Shown here piece by piece: positions 9,500 to 18,866 of a DNA stretch of 44,974 bases. Both the position numbers and the translations under genes were made by a program. This stretch comes from an uncultured Clostridia bacterium (lineage in GTDB: Bacteria; Bacillota; Clostridia; Oscillospirales; Acutalibacteraceae), in contig CANQBP010000017.1 of NCBI GenBank assembly GCA_947589415.1, forward strand, positions 1 to 44,974, written 5' to 3'. The notes beneath the pieces were generated by a model that saw only the letters and a program-made list of their open reading frames with translations, was not told the origin of the DNA and made no database searches. The stretch's first letter is position 1. Each line of letters starts with the position of its first letter.

Positions 9500-9570
9500 T
9501 AAAAAAACGGGAAAATTATTTTAAACCAATAGCATTTTTTTTGATTATTTTAACAATAAAATACAAGCAA

Positions 9571-10929
9571 TCAGTTCTTCAGACTCTGCATCGGTGCGGG
9601 TATTCTTCCGCCCCTTGAAATAAACTTGGACGGGGATTTCATATTGACGTCCATAATAGGGCCTCCGCCGAGCAGACCTCCGAAATTAAGTTCCTCTCCT
9701 GCATTTTTTCCAATAGCGGGGATAAGTCTGACGGCAGTGGTTTTTGAATTAACCATGCCGATTGCAGCCTCATCGGCTATTATACCCGAAATAACATCTG
9801 CCGGTGTATCTCCCGGAATAGCTATCATATCCAGACCCACAGAGCATACCGCCGTCATAGCCTCAAGTTTTGTAAGGGTAAGCGTTTTGCTTCTTGCGGC
9901 ATCTATCATTCCTGCATCTTCCGTGACGGGAATAAACGCTCCTGAAAGTCCGCCCACATGGGAAGAGGCCATAACTCCGCCTTTTTTAACAGCATCATTA
10001 AGAAGTGCAAGGCAGGCTGTTGTACCGTATGCGCCGCACTCCTCAAGTCCCATTTCTTCAAGTATATGTGCAACTGAGTCACCTATTGCCGGTGTCGGTG
10101 CAAGAGAAAGATCCACTATTCCAAACGGAACGCTTAACCGTTTCGAGGCTTCCCCGGCAACAAGCATACCGGCACGGGTTATCTTGAAAGCTGTTTTCTT
10201 CACTATATCCGCAACTTCCGTGATATTACATTCTCCCGCTTTTGCAACTGCCGCCCTGACCACGCCCGGTCCGGATACTCCGACATTGATGACGCAATCG
10301 GGTTCTCCGGGGCCGTGGAATGCACCCGCCATAAAAGGGTTATCCTCCGGTGCGTTACAGAATACCACGAGTTTTGCCGCACCTATACATTCACGGTCAG
10401 CGGTAAGTTCGGCACTCTTACGTATAACCCTGCCCATTTTAGCAACGGCATCCATATTTATTCCCGCTTTTGTCGTTCCGATATTTACCGACGAGCAAAC
10501 TCTCTCCGTACCTGCAAGTGCTTCGGGAATACTCTCTATAAGGGCATAATCTCCGGGTGCAAAACCCTTATGAACCAATGCACTGTATCCGCCCACAAAA
10601 TTTACCCCAACCTCTAAGGCAGCCCTGTCAAGAGTCTGAGCAAATTTAACCGGACTTTTTGTCGGGCAGGCTGCCGCAAGCATAGCTATCGGCGTAACGG
10701 CTATTCTTTTATGAATAATCGGTATCCCGAAGTCCTTGCTTATGCTTTCGCCCGTTTTTACAAGGTCTTTCGCATATCTGCATATTTTGTCATACACCTT
10801 TAAACAAGCCTTGTCTATATTCTCATCAATACAATCAAGAAGTGAAATACCCATTGTAATGGTTCTCACATCGAGATTTTCATTATCTATCATATTGATA
10901 GTTTCAAGTATATCATGTGAATTTATCAT
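9571..10929 (-). CDS. PFL family protein (UPF0210/DUF711)
   Basis: This 452-residue protein has the length and sequence of the UPF0210 (PFL) family: [20 protein letters not shown] at the start, then the glycine-rich segments [34 protein letters not shown] and [20 protein letters not shown], ending [20 protein letters not shown]. The fold is related to pyruvate formate-lyase-like proteins, but no reaction is established to my knowledge. In Firmicutes and archaea it is almost always paired with a small ACT-domain protein, as here (29 nt upstream), suggesting control by a small ligand. Start: ATG 10929 with AAAGGAA eight bases upstream; an in-frame extension upstream lacks a site. Confidence 0.93.
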   Translation of the reverse strand: MINSHDILETINMIDNENLDVRTITMGISLLDCIDENIDKACLKVYDKICRYAKDLVKTGESISKDFGIPIIHKRIAVTPIAMLAAACPTKSPVKFAQTLDRAALEVGVNFVGGYSALVHKGFAPGDYALIESIPEALAGTERVCSSVNIGTTKAGINMDAVAKMGRVIRKSAELTADRECIGAAKLVVFCNAPEDNPFMAGAFHGPGEPDCVINVGVSGPGVVRAAVAKAGECNITEVADIVKKTAFKITRAGMLVAGEASKRLSVPFGIVDLSLAPTPAIGDSVAHILEEMGLEECGAYGTTACLALLNDAVKKGGVMASSHVGGLSGAFIPVTEDAGMIDAARSKTLTLTKLEAMTAVCSVGLDMIAIPGDTPADVISGIIADEAAIGMVNSKTTAVRLIPAIGKNAGEELNFGGLLGGGPIMDVNMKSPSKFISRGGRIPAPMQSLKN

Positions 10930-10958
10930 TAAACTAATTCCTTTCCTTTTAACAATGC

Positions 10959-11228
10959 TCAAATTTTATGCATTGCATTGAATATATCCTCATGCATCAC
11001 ATGAATTTTCACACCTTTTTCCTCACCCTTTGCCGTAAGCATATCGACAAGTTCCGAAAAAGGAATTGTAATTTTGCTGATATCCACAAACATTATCATT
11101 GCAAACATTCCCTGAAGTACCGACTGCGTCACTTCCACAATATTAACTCCGACCTTTGCACATTCTCCCGATACTGCCGCAAGTATTCCGACATTGTCCT
11201 TTCCGAGAACTGTTATAACTGCATTCAT
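10959..11228 (-). CDS. ACT domain protein (UPF0237)
   Basis: An 89-residue single ACT domain: [20 protein letters not shown], then [20 protein letters not shown], the expected beta-alpha-beta-beta-alpha-beta pattern with the ligand-loop glycine (GKDNVG). ACT domains usually bind amino acids or related small molecules and dimerise. It is the conserved partner of the PFL gene downstream and probably senses a ligand for it; the ligand is unknown. ATG 11228 follows a G-rich site (GGGGG). A strong promoter lies 32 bp upstream, so this gene leads a two-gene operon. Confidence 0.93.
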   Translation of the reverse strand: MNAVITVLGKDNVGILAAVSGECAKVGVNIVEVTQSVLQGMFAMIMFVDISKITIPFSELVDMLTAKGEEKGVKIHVMHEDIFNAMHKI

Positions 11229-11259
11229 AAATTTAAACCCCCAATTCTTACATACAATA

Positions 11260-11288
11260 ATTATCCTATTTTCGTCTTGTATTGTCAA
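11260..11288 (-). promoter_or_regulatory. Sigma-A-type promoter of the ACT-PFL operon
   Basis: Minus strand TTGACA (11283-11288, perfect consensus), 17-bp spacer, GATAAT (11260-11265). It lies 32 bp ahead of the ACT-domain start codon. Confidence 0.85.
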
Positions 11289-11434
11289 GAGTTTTTCTTC
11301 TAAATCAGTTCATATATTTTTTTTGCGGTTTTCCAAAAAAGAAAAAACGCATAATTTATGATTTTTCGATAATTTAATTTGAAATTTGTTGGATTTTTTC
11401 AATAAGTATTGATGTATAAAATTCTTTAAAGTTA

Positions 11435-11443
11435 TGATATAAT
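11435..11443 (+). promoter_or_regulatory. Extended -10 promoter for the PHP phosphatase gene
   Basis: TGATATAAT, a TGn-extended consensus -10, 83 bp upstream of the start codon. No good -35 hexamer stands 17 bp upstream, which is acceptable for an extended -10 promoter. Confidence 0.5.
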
Positions 11444-11525
11444 CATTTAATAGAAAATCAAAACACAGATGATAAAACAATTAAGTTTGTATTTAACATC
11501 TCGATTTCAAAAAAGGATGTGCATT

Positions 11526-12338
11526 ATGAGGTACAGATTTATTTCTGACAGTCATACCCACAGCGAATGTTCATTTGACGGAAATGACAGTGTGATAATG
11601 ATGTGTGAGCAGGCCTCCGGAATAGGTCTTTATTCGCTGACAATCACAGACCATTGCGAATGTAACGAATACTTTGAAAAAAATGTACGTGAGGACATTT
11701 CCCGTTCGATTTTTCAAATTTCAAAGTCAAGAGCAATGTACCACGACAAGCTCCATGTATACGCCGGGATCGAACTGGGACAGCCTACACAAAATCCTGC
11801 TGCGGCAGAAGATGCGCTGACTTTGTGCGATTATGATTTTGTTCTCGGTTCGCTGCACAATCTCAAAAACGAACAGGATTTCTATTTTCTCGAATATACC
11901 GAGGAAAATTTATATTCCCTGCTTGACAGATACTGCGATGAGTTGTTAGAGCTTGCACAACAAAACCTTTTCGATTCACTTGCACATATCGACTATCCGT
12001 TAAGATATATTATAGGGAACGCAAAACTCAAGCCGGATTTGTGGCACTTCTATGAAAGAATTGACGAGGTTCTGAAAACGCTCATAAAAAACGATAAAGC
12101 ACTGGAAGTCAATACATCGGGGCTGCGTCAGATAATAGGCAGGACACTTCCCGAAACAGATGTTATTAAGCGTTTCCGTGAACTCGGCGGAAAATACATA
12201 ACTCTCGGTTCTGATGCACATCGTTGGGGAGATATAAGCTCCGGCATAGAGGACGGTCTTGATATGCTTAATGAATGCGGATATACACATTTTACCGTCT
12301 ATGAAAAAAGAAAACCGAAACTGCTGCCGATTCTGTAA
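11526..12338 (+). CDS. PHP-domain phosphatase, histidinol-phosphatase (HisJ/HisK) family
   Basis: The 270-residue protein has the full set of PHP metal-binding motifs in order: SDSHTHSECSFDG near the N-terminus, ITDHCE, GIELGQ, GSLHN, LAHIDYPLR, and SDAHRWGDI near the C-terminus. Spacing and length match the histidinol-phosphate phosphatase branch. In histidine biosynthesis the enzyme removes phosphate from histidinol phosphate; no other his genes are in the window, so the substrate stays probable rather than shown. Start: ATG 11526 with AAAGGATG eight bases upstream. The gene stands alone and faces away from the ACT-PFL operon. Confidence 0.85.
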   Translation: MRYRFISDSHTHSECSFDGNDSVIMMCEQASGIGLYSLTITDHCECNEYFEKNVREDISRSIFQISKSRAMYHDKLHVYAGIELGQPTQNPAAAEDALTLCDYDFVLGSLHNLKNEQDFYFLEYTEENLYSLLDRYCDELLELAQQNLFDSLAHIDYPLRYIIGNAKLKPDLWHFYERIDEVLKTLIKNDKALEVNTSGLRQIIGRTLPETDVIKRFRELGGKYITLGSDAHRWGDISSGIEDGLDMLNECGYTHFTVYEKRKPKLLPIL

Positions 12339-12409
12339 ATAAGGCGTTAAACAGGCATATCAATGCCCGCGGGCAGATTATGTCACGGCAGGTATTTTTA
12401 CGTTCGGCA

Positions 12410-12438
12410 TTGTAATAACAGCGGTTTTGTATTATAAT
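12410..12438 (+). promoter_or_regulatory. Sigma-A-type promoter of the flavodiiron protein gene
   Basis: TTGTAA (12410-12415), 17-bp spacer, TATAAT (12433-12438), 30 bp upstream of the start codon. The resulting leader would be very short. Confidence 0.78.
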
Positions 12439-12468
12439 AAAATCATTAAAATAAATGGAGGAATAAAA

Positions 12469-13635
12469 ATGATAAGAGAAATTTCAGAATCAATAAAGTA
12501 CATCGGAGCAGATGATCCCGATATTGACCTTTTTGAGAGTCAATATGTTGTGCCGGAGGGAATGTGTTACAATTCATATATTATTTTAGATGATAAAATT
12601 GCTCTGTTTGATACTGTCGACACAAGGGTAACGGAGGAATGGTTTCAAAACCTTGAGAAAGTCCTCGAAGGCAGAAAGCCCGATTATCTTATTATAAGCC
12701 ACCTTGAGCCGGATCATGCATCAAACATTCAAAAGGCTGCCGAAAAATATCCCGATATGAAACTCATAGGAAATGCAAAGACTTTTTCTATGCTTCCGCA
12801 GTTCTTTAATTTTGATACAGAGGGCAAAACGATTACCGTAAAAGAGGGTGATACAATAGACCTCGGCTCTCATAAGCTCACATTCTATATGGCACCTATG
12901 GTACATTGGCCCGAAGTAATGGTGACATACGAACAGACCGAGGGCGTACTCTTTTCTGCTGACGGTTTCGGAAAATTCGGTGTAATGGATGCCGCTCCCG
13001 ATGACTGGGCCTGCGAGGCAAGAAGGTACTACTTTAACATCTGCGGAAAATACGGTGTGCAGGTGCAAAATCTCCTTAAAAAAGTAGGCTCGCTCGACAT
13101 AAAAACAATATGTCCTCTTCACGGCCCGATACTCCGTGACAACCTCGGTTACTACATCGGACTTTATGATACATGGAGCAAATATGAGCCCGAAACCGAA
13201 GGCATATTTATCGCATACGCTTCAATACACGGAAATACAAAAAAAGCCGCTCTCAAGCTCTATGATATGCTGAAAGCGAGAACGAACGATAAGATTGCGA
13301 TTTCCGACCTTGCAAGAAGTGATATGGGAGAAAACATCGAAGATGCATTCAGATACAGTAAAATGGTAATGCTTTCCCCGTCATATGACGGCGGTATTTT
13401 CCCGATTGCAAACGACTTCCTGCACCACCTTCAAATTAAGGGCTACAAAAACAGAAAGGTTGCAATCGTTGAAAACGGTTCATGGGCTCCGTCAGCCGGT
13501 AAGGTCATGCGTGAATATTTTGAAAAAATGAAAGGTATCGAGCTTTGCCGTGTCAGCGTGACGATCAAATCTACTCTTAACGATGATACCGTCAATGAGC
13601 TTGAGAAACTGGCGGATGCAGTTGTTAATTCATAA
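12469..13635 (+). CDS. fprA: FprA-family A-type flavodiiron protein
   Basis: 388 residues in two domains. Residues 1-240 are a metallo-beta-lactamase-like domain with every diiron ligand of the family: H78-x-E80-x-D82-H83 (SHLEPDH), H146 (MVHWPE), D165 (SADGFG) and H218 (LHGP). Residues about 245-388 are a flavodoxin domain starting FIAYASIHGNTKKA, the FMN phosphate loop. No rubredoxin or flavin reductase domain is fused, so this is class A. In anaerobes these enzymes reduce O2 to water, or NO to N2O, with electrons from rubredoxin or coenzyme partners. Start: ATG 12469 after TGGAGG. It is monocistronic, with its own promoter and terminator. Confidence 0.95.
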   Translation: MIREISESIKYIGADDPDIDLFESQYVVPEGMCYNSYIILDDKIALFDTVDTRVTEEWFQNLEKVLEGRKPDYLIISHLEPDHASNIQKAAEKYPDMKLIGNAKTFSMLPQFFNFDTEGKTITVKEGDTIDLGSHKLTFYMAPMVHWPEVMVTYEQTEGVLFSADGFGKFGVMDAAPDDWACEARRYYFNICGKYGVQVQNLLKKVGSLDIKTICPLHGPILRDNLGYYIGLYDTWSKYEPETEGIFIAYASIHGNTKKAALKLYDMLKARTNDKIAISDLARSDMGENIEDAFRYSKMVMLSPSYDGGIFPIANDFLHHLQIKGYKNRKVAIVENGSWAPSAGKVMREYFEKMKGIELCRVSVTIKSTLNDDTVNELEKLADAVVNS

Positions 13636-13659
13636 AATACAACGGCGAATATAAAAAAT

Positions 13660-13700
13660 ACTGCGCAGCAGGTTAAAAACCGACTGCGCAGTCTTTTTTT
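13660..13700 (+). terminator. Terminator of fprA, probably bidirectional
   Basis: A 9-bp perfect stem (13660-13668 with 13684-13692) is followed on the plus strand by a run of seven Ts. On the minus strand the same stem is followed by a T-rich stretch, so it can also end the converging transglutaminase-like gene. Confidence 0.85.
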
Positions 13701-15027
13701 ATTGTTGCGAATCCAATCCGCCGATATTCAAATGCACTCTTATGGTACACCTCTCCTCATTTTGAAGGAGTTTCATTCCCACACGGTCAACTTTATGGTT
13801 ACTGTCAAGAAAACCGTTTGCAAGCTCGATATAGTGATATATTCTATGGTTCGGTGCTTCAAACAGGGTACTGAAACATTCCCCGTAATCCAGATCATCA
13901 CCAACAGTAATATACAAATATCTGTTGTCGCTATTGACATTACCAACGATATACGCTACCATTTTTTGGTCTGTTTCATTATCGAACTGATTTATGCAAA
14001 TTCCGTCAACATTATAATAATTCATCTGCATGGAATTACATACGGGCAGAAAAAAGTTTACATTTTTCTCCCCTTTTCCGCTGTCAATGGGATCAATGCT
14101 ATGGCTTTTTTCAATCTCATATGTACTCAAATTGAAAAATTCATAGTTTATTTCATCATCGCCATCGTCCCACGTCGGATCAACATGATACCACTCATCG
14201 TCTATTTTTACAAGGTTCCACATATGTCTTACGTCATCGGCATATCCTTTGACCGTGTAACCCTCTATTCCCGCACACGAAAGAAGTATCTGAAATGCCT
14301 TAGAATACCCCTCGCACACGGCAGTCCCGTCCACCAAAGCTCCGTACGGGGTAAAATACTGCCACCCGTCCGAAATACTGCCTACGCCCTCGGCATATCG
14401 GCATACATCGAGCAGTCTGTCATGCAGCAGCTTTTCTTTGTGATATACGTCAACCACTTCGTCTGCTCCGTCAAGAAGGGTTTTTACTTTTTCCGACATA
14501 CGGTCTATATATGAATTACACTCCTCTGCGGATAAATAGGAATAACACTCTATTACCGTACTTCCGTCGTCATGGGCATACCCGAATGTGTTATTTATCC
14601 AAAAAATTTCCGGGTGATCCGTCATGAATGCGTCCAATACCCTCTTTACGGAACTTTCGGACATCTCCGCACCGGACACAACAACATATTCGGTTTTATA
14701 GTATCCGTTCCCGCCTTTATTTTCATCAATACAATAAAGATTTCTGTTGAGTTTATGATAAACATATCTCTCATTCTCATCACTAAGCGTTTTATACGCA
14801 TAATCACAATCCGGCTCAATCATATTTTCCGCATCTGCGTATATTCTGCTTTCCACTTTTTGATATGACGAAGGACTATCACTTACGGGTTCAATACTAA
14901 CTGCCTCTAATTCCTTACCGGTTTCTTTGTTGAAGCTGTTTATCATAAGCAATACGCATGAAACAATAAGTGTGGCAGAAAAACCGAAAAACAAAGCATA
15001 TAGTATTCGGGATAAAATTTTTCTCAT
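13699..15027 (-). CDS. Membrane-anchored protein with transglutaminase-like (papain-fold) domain
   Basis: 442 residues. An N-terminal membrane segment (about residues 9-30, ALFFGFSATLIVSCVLLMIN) places the rest outside the cell. The core at 225-300 shows the transglutaminase-like triad: C238 in GTAVCEGYSKAF, H268 in RHMWNLVKI and D283 in WYHVDPTWDD. Domains of this type act as proteases, peptide cross-linkers or cell-wall hydrolases; the true activity cannot be told from sequence. The C-terminal 130 residues look beta-rich and are unassigned. It ends at the shared terminator with fprA and lies downstream of the uvrC-rsmD-coaD group with a 38-nt gap, so it may be the last gene of that transcript. 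Confidence 0.82.
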   Translation of the reverse strand: MRKILSRILYALFFGFSATLIVSCVLLMINSFNKETGKELEAVSIEPVSDSPSSYQKVESRIYADAENMIEPDCDYAYKTLSDENERYVYHKLNRNLYCIDENKGGNGYYKTEYVVVSGAEMSESSVKRVLDAFMTDHPEIFWINNTFGYAHDDGSTVIECYSYLSAEECNSYIDRMSEKVKTLLDGADEVVDVYHKEKLLHDRLLDVCRYAEGVGSISDGWQYFTPYGALVDGTAVCEGYSKAFQILLSCAGIEGYTVKGYADDVRHMWNLVKIDDEWYHVDPTWDDGDDEINYEFFNLSTYEIEKSHSIDPIDSGKGEKNVNFFLPVCNSMQMNYYNVDGICINQFDNETDQKMVAYIVGNVNSDNRYLYITVGDDLDYGECFSTLFEAPNHRIYHYIELANGFLDSNHKVDRVGMKLLQNEERCTIRVHLNIGGLDSQQ

Positions 15028-15065
15028 ACTATCACTCTTTATTCAGATAAAGTATTTTTAAAATA

Positions 15066-15551
15066 TTACTGCTTTTTAGCTTTATTTTGTGCGCTTTCCT
15101 TTTGTTGGAGCGCTTGTATGCCCGCCCGTGTCTTTTTGAGATCCGAAAGATTTTTGCTAAGCTCTTCATCAGCCTTTTTCATAAGATTGTCGATGTAGTC
15201 ATTAGCCGCCTTTTTTATTTGTTCAGCCTGATTGTTGGCATTAAATATAATTCCCTTTGCCTTTTCCTGCGCCAATCTTACAATTTCACTTTGTTGTGAC
15301 ATGGTTCTTACTCTTTCCTCGGCAGTCTGTACTATACTTTCTGCCTCTTCTCTTGCTTTATTCAGAATATTTGTCCTGTCCGCAACAATGCTCTTTGCCT
15401 GCTTTACCTCGCCGGGGAGGTTTGTACGTATCTCCTCCACAACCTCTCTCAGTCTTTCCGCATTGACAACAGTTTTACCTCCGCTAAGCGGAAGTGTAAA
15501 TGCACCGTCAAGTATTTCCTGAAGTTCATCAATAAGTACGTCTATTCTCAT
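15066..15551 (-). CDS. Coiled-coil protein of unknown function, linked to coaD
   Basis: A 161-residue protein, almost all charged helix: residues about 45-145 form a coiled coil rich in A, E, K and Q. The N-terminus (MRIDVLIDELQEILDGAF) includes a PLSGGKTVVNAERLREVVEE segment. Similar proteins next to coaD are common in Clostridia and are often loosely labelled ATPase or F0 subunit B-like because of the coiled coil; I see no nucleotide-binding motif. A scaffold role in division or cell-envelope work is possible but not shown. Its start overlaps the coaD stop by four bases (ATGA), so the two are translationally coupled. Confidence 0.72.
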   Translation of the reverse strand: MRIDVLIDELQEILDGAFTLPLSGGKTVVNAERLREVVEEIRTNLPGEVKQAKSIVADRTNILNKAREEAESIVQTAEERVRTMSQQSEIVRLAQEKAKGIIFNANNQAEQIKKAANDYIDNLMKKADEELSKNLSDLKKTRAGIQALQQKESAQNKAKKQ

Positions 15552-16042
15552 TCTTGATTTCTCCTTTGTCTTATCCTAAGCATAATTTCGTCCTGTACAC
15601 ATTCCGAAACAAACGGTGAAATATCTCCCCCAAGAAGTCCGACCTGCTTAACTATACTCGAACTCAAATACATATTTTCAGCGCTTGTTGTCAAAAACAC
15701 GGTTTCTATCTCGCTGTTAAGTTTATTGTTAGTAAGAGCCATTTGAAATTCATATTCAAAATCCGAAACCGCCCTAAGCCCCTTAACTATGACATCTGCG
15801 TTATATTTTGAAGCAAAATCCACCAGCAGACCGTCAAAGCCGGCTATTTCCACATTCGGTATATCGCAGACCGATTTCCTCAAAAGTTCCTTTCTTTCCT
15901 CTATGGTGAACCATGGATCTTTAGAAACATTGACGAGAACGGCAACAATAACCTTATCAAAAATTTTTGCAGCCCTTTTTATTATATCAATGTGTCCGTA
16001 TGTAACGGGATCAAAACTCCCCGGACAAATCGCTATTGACAC
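15548..16042 (-). CDS. coaD: Phosphopantetheine adenylyltransferase
   Basis: This 164-residue protein catalyses the fourth step of coenzyme A synthesis: 4'-phosphopantetheine plus ATP to dephospho-CoA. The nucleotidyltransferase signature GSFDPVTYGHIDII (TxGH at residues 14-17), VKGLRAVSDFEYEFQMA and the C-terminal SAENMYLSSSIVKQ are all in place. Length is normal. GTG start at 16042 with AAGGAAG upstream. It lies 14 nt after rsmD, the usual rsmD-coaD arrangement in Firmicutes, and overlaps the coiled-coil gene downstream. Confidence 0.97.
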   Translation of the reverse strand: MSIAICPGSFDPVTYGHIDIIKRAAKIFDKVIVAVLVNVSKDPWFTIEERKELLRKSVCDIPNVEIAGFDGLLVDFASKYNADVIVKGLRAVSDFEYEFQMALTNNKLNSEIETVFLTTSAENMYLSSSIVKQVGLLGGDISPFVSECVQDEIMLRIRQRRNQE

Positions 16043-16056
16043 GTATAACCACTTCC

Positions 16057-16602
16057 TTAGTCCATATCCGGCTTTTGGTATATGCTTATCATAATTTTAC
16101 CGTACCGATAACTTTTTTTGAGCGCAAATTCTCCCGCCGTTTCCGGCATTTTTTCTTCTGCGGGGTGTTCGCATATAATACAGCCCGACGGCTTTGTCAC
16201 TCTTACGGAAAGTTCAAGTGATTTTTGCAGCAATCCCGTTCTGTACGGCGGGTCAAGAAAAACAATATCAAACGTTTCCGCTGTACCCGACAAGAAAGAA
16301 ACGGTATCCGACGTTTTGACCGTCGCTCTGTCACCAAAACCGCATCTGTCAATATTTTTTCTTGTTATGTCAAGTGATTTTTTACTGCTGTCTATAAAAT
16401 ATGCTCTTTTTGCTCCCCTGCTTAAAGCCTCTATTCCCATTTGACCCGAACCCGCAAAAGCATCAAGAAATACACAACCTTCAACATAAAATTGTATTAT
16501 GCTGAAAACAGACTCCTTTACCGCATCAGCAGTCGGTCTTACTTCATTTCCGGCAGGCGTTTCGAGTTTTCTTCCCCTTGCGCTTCCTGTTATAACTCTC
16601 AT
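16057..16602 (-). CDS. rsmD: 16S rRNA (guanine966-N2)-methyltransferase
   Basis: This 181-residue SAM-dependent methyltransferase modifies G966 of 16S rRNA. It starts MRVITGSARGRKLETP and continues VRPTADAVKESVFSII, the family start. The SAM loop FLDAFAGSGQMGIEALSRGA and the catalytic DPPY motif (VFLDPPYRTGL) are present. ATG 16602 is preceded by AAGGAAAG; an upstream in-frame extension has no such site and does not match the family. It lies upstream of coaD and downstream of uvrC. Confidence 0.95.
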   Translation of the reverse strand: MRVITGSARGRKLETPAGNEVRPTADAVKESVFSIIQFYVEGCVFLDAFAGSGQMGIEALSRGAKRAYFIDSSKKSLDITRKNIDRCGFGDRATVKTSDTVSFLSGTAETFDIVFLDPPYRTGLLQKSLELSVRVTKPSGCIICEHPAEEKMPETAGEFALKKSYRYGKIMISIYQKPDMD

Positions 16603-16752
16603 AAGGCTCTTTCCTTTTTCACAAAAATTTACCCGCACGTAAGAACACGGACAAAACTCCGACATTACATAAACGGGGGGGGAAATCTCCTCATTTTATT
16701 ATCGGCAAAATACTAAAAAATGTCAATAGCTTTTTTGCATATCTATAAAAAA

Positions 16753-18630
16753 TTATTGCGGGTGTTTATCATCACTATTTACAACACCCCCGTCATTTTC
16801 ATCTTTATGGTAATAATTATACACCGACTCCGCAGCGGGCCTTGTTATGCCCTTAACCTGCATAAGTTCTTCTATTTCCGCCGTTTTAATTCTCTCCGAC
16901 GTCTTGAACCGCAGCATAAGCTCCTTTGCTCTTTTTTCGCCTATCCCCTGTATCTCCGTAAGGGAACTCGCAAACGAACGCTTACTGTGTTTTTTTCTAT
17001 GATAACCTATTGCAAAGCGGTGAACCTCGTCTTGAATACCCGAAACCAGCGTAAATGCCTTTCGCTTGGAGCTTATCGCTATTTCATGCCCCTCATCGGT
17101 TATCGCCCTCGTTCTGTGATGATTATCCTTAACCATACCGAACAGCGGTATATTCAGTCCGAATTTTTCAAGTACCGGACGAACCGCAGACACCTGCCCC
17201 TTACCTCCGTCAAGCAGAATAAGGTCGGGGAGCTGTCCGAAACCGTCACCGCTGTCGGGATCCTTGAAATACTCCTCAAAGCGTCTTGTAAGCACTTCAG
17301 TCATAGAGCCGTAGTCGTCTTGTCCCTTAAAGCCCTTGATTTGAAATCGGCGGTACGATTTTTTATACGGTCTGCCGTCTTTATAGACTATCATGCCTGC
17401 AACGTTATCACTTCCCGCATGGTGGGAAATATCATAGGACTCAATATATTTAGGCGGCTTAGGAAGTCCGAGGAGTTTTGCAAGCTCATCAAGTGCAGTC
17501 AATTCATACCCGAAATGTCCGTGGCTTTGCGCAAGGCTTTCCGCAGCATTTTCACGGCTCATTTCGATAATACGCATATTTTCTCCCTTTACGGGGTGTG
17601 TAATTCTTACGCTTTTCCCTCGTTTTTCACTAAGCCATGCAGATAAAAGTTCTTCGTCCTCTGCCTCACCGTCAAGGGAAATAACGGGAGGGATATCATT
17701 TCTCATAGAATAGTATTGCTGTATGAACTCACTGCGCATAGAAGCCAAATCGGGATTTTCTCCGGCATCACGGACTATGAAATCTTCCTTATCATAAAGT
17801 CTGCCGTTTTTAAAACGTATGACAGCAAAACACGCCTCACTGCCCTCGGTTATTACTGCTATGGAATCCTGTTCCCTGACATTAGTTTCAACAACATTCT
17901 GCTTTTCGGTTATTTTTTTTACGGCGGCTATTCTGTCACGCAGTCTTGCCGCAAGCTCGAAATCGAGCTTTTCCGCAGCCTCATTCATTTTTTCCGTCAT
18001 AAGACGAACACAATCCGCATCTCCCGATTTCAAAAATCCGATCGCCGCGTCCATACTTTCGTTATAATCTTTAAGTGAAATTTTTCCGCTGCACGGAGCG
18101 GAACACTGTTTTATATAATAATTCAGACACGGTCTGCCCTTGCCGATATCACGGGGAAAAATTTTACCGCAGCTCGGCAAACGGAATATCTTTACAGCCT
18201 CATCGACTGCATTTTTCGCATACCATGCGCTCATATACGGCCCGAGGTACTGCGCCCCGTCGTCCTTTTGCTGCATTTCAAAGCTGATTTTTCTCCACTC
18301 ATCATTTGATATGCGTATATAACTGTATCCCTTATCATCTTTCAGAAGTATGTTGTATTTCGGTTTATGCTGTTTTATAAGGCTGCATTCCAAAACAAGA
18401 GCCTCAAATTCGCTCTTACATATAATATAATCAAAATGATCAACATTCATAACCATTTTCCGAACCTTTTCGGAATGGTTTTTATCCGATCCGAAATATT
18501 GACTCACTCTGTTTTTTAATGCTTTTGCTTTTCCTATATATATTATTTCGTCTTTTATATTCTTCATTATATAAACGCCGGGTTCAAGCGGCAAACGCAT
18601 CGCTTTTTCTCTAAGTTCACGAATATCCAA
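16753..18630 (-). CDS. uvrC: UvrABC system protein C
   Basis: About 625 residues with the full UvrC layout. A GIY-YIG nuclease domain (LPLEPGVYIMKNIKDE, YIGKAKALKNRVSQYF) is at the N-terminus. A UVR motif lies mid-protein (AAEKLDFELAARLRDRI), then the RNase H-like 5' nuclease domain (SYDISHHAGSDNVAGM, LILLDGGKGQVSA), and tandem helix-hairpin-helix DNA binding near the end (IQGIGEKRAKELM). UvrC makes both incisions in nucleotide excision repair. The start is probably TTG 18630, seven bases after GGGGGA; a TTG ten codons upstream is the alternative. It leads the group that continues into rsmD and coaD. Confidence 0.95.
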   Translation of the reverse strand: MDIRELREKAMRLPLEPGVYIMKNIKDEIIYIGKAKALKNRVSQYFGSDKNHSEKVRKMVMNVDHFDYIICKSEFEALVLECSLIKQHKPKYNILLKDDKGYSYIRISNDEWRKISFEMQQKDDGAQYLGPYMSAWYAKNAVDEAVKIFRLPSCGKIFPRDIGKGRPCLNYYIKQCSAPCSGKISLKDYNESMDAAIGFLKSGDADCVRLMTEKMNEAAEKLDFELAARLRDRIAAVKKITEKQNVVETNVREQDSIAVITEGSEACFAVIRFKNGRLYDKEDFIVRDAGENPDLASMRSEFIQQYYSMRNDIPPVISLDGEAEDEELLSAWLSEKRGKSVRITHPVKGENMRIIEMSRENAAESLAQSHGHFGYELTALDELAKLLGLPKPPKYIESYDISHHAGSDNVAGMIVYKDGRPYKKSYRRFQIKGFKGQDDYGSMTEVLTRRFEEYFKDPDSGDGFGQLPDLILLDGGKGQVSAVRPVLEKFGLNIPLFGMVKDNHHRTRAITDEGHEIAISSKRKAFTLVSGIQDEVHRFAIGYHRKKHSKRSFASSLTEIQGIGEKRAKELMLRFKTSERIKTAEIEELMQVKGITRPAAESVYNYYHKDENDGGVVNSDDKHPQ

Positions 18631-18710
18631 AAATATTCCCCCAAACACACAAAAGTCCAAACAACAGAATTTAAGTAATAAATACAGTAATTCGTCCCGG
18701 AAAATATATC

Positions 18711-18746
18711 CAAAAACGGGGCCGCCCTTTGAAAGAGGGCGACCCC
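18711..18746 (-). terminator. Terminator of the HPr gene
   Basis: A GC-rich hairpin (GGGG and GCCCT arms, 18718-18746) followed on the minus strand by a T run. It separates ptsH from uvrC. Confidence 0.75.
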
Positions 18747-18866
18747 TTACGGTTCTTCATTATGTCCGCCGCGGCGACGCCATACCGACATATCCGGCCA
18801 CAAACAAAAAGCAGACAGCAGGCATTATCGGTGCGACCTTGCCGTGTTCACGGTTTAGACGCTTTA

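Noticed and set aside
9626-10549. 307-codon open frame on the plus strand opposite the PFL gene
   Set aside because: Antisense frame with no ribosome site and composition of a codon-mirror; the minus-strand protein is a well conserved family.
12364-12375. TGCCCGCGGGCA palindrome between the PHP gene and fprA
   Set aside because: Short GC palindrome without a T run or promoter-linked position; no support as operator or terminator.
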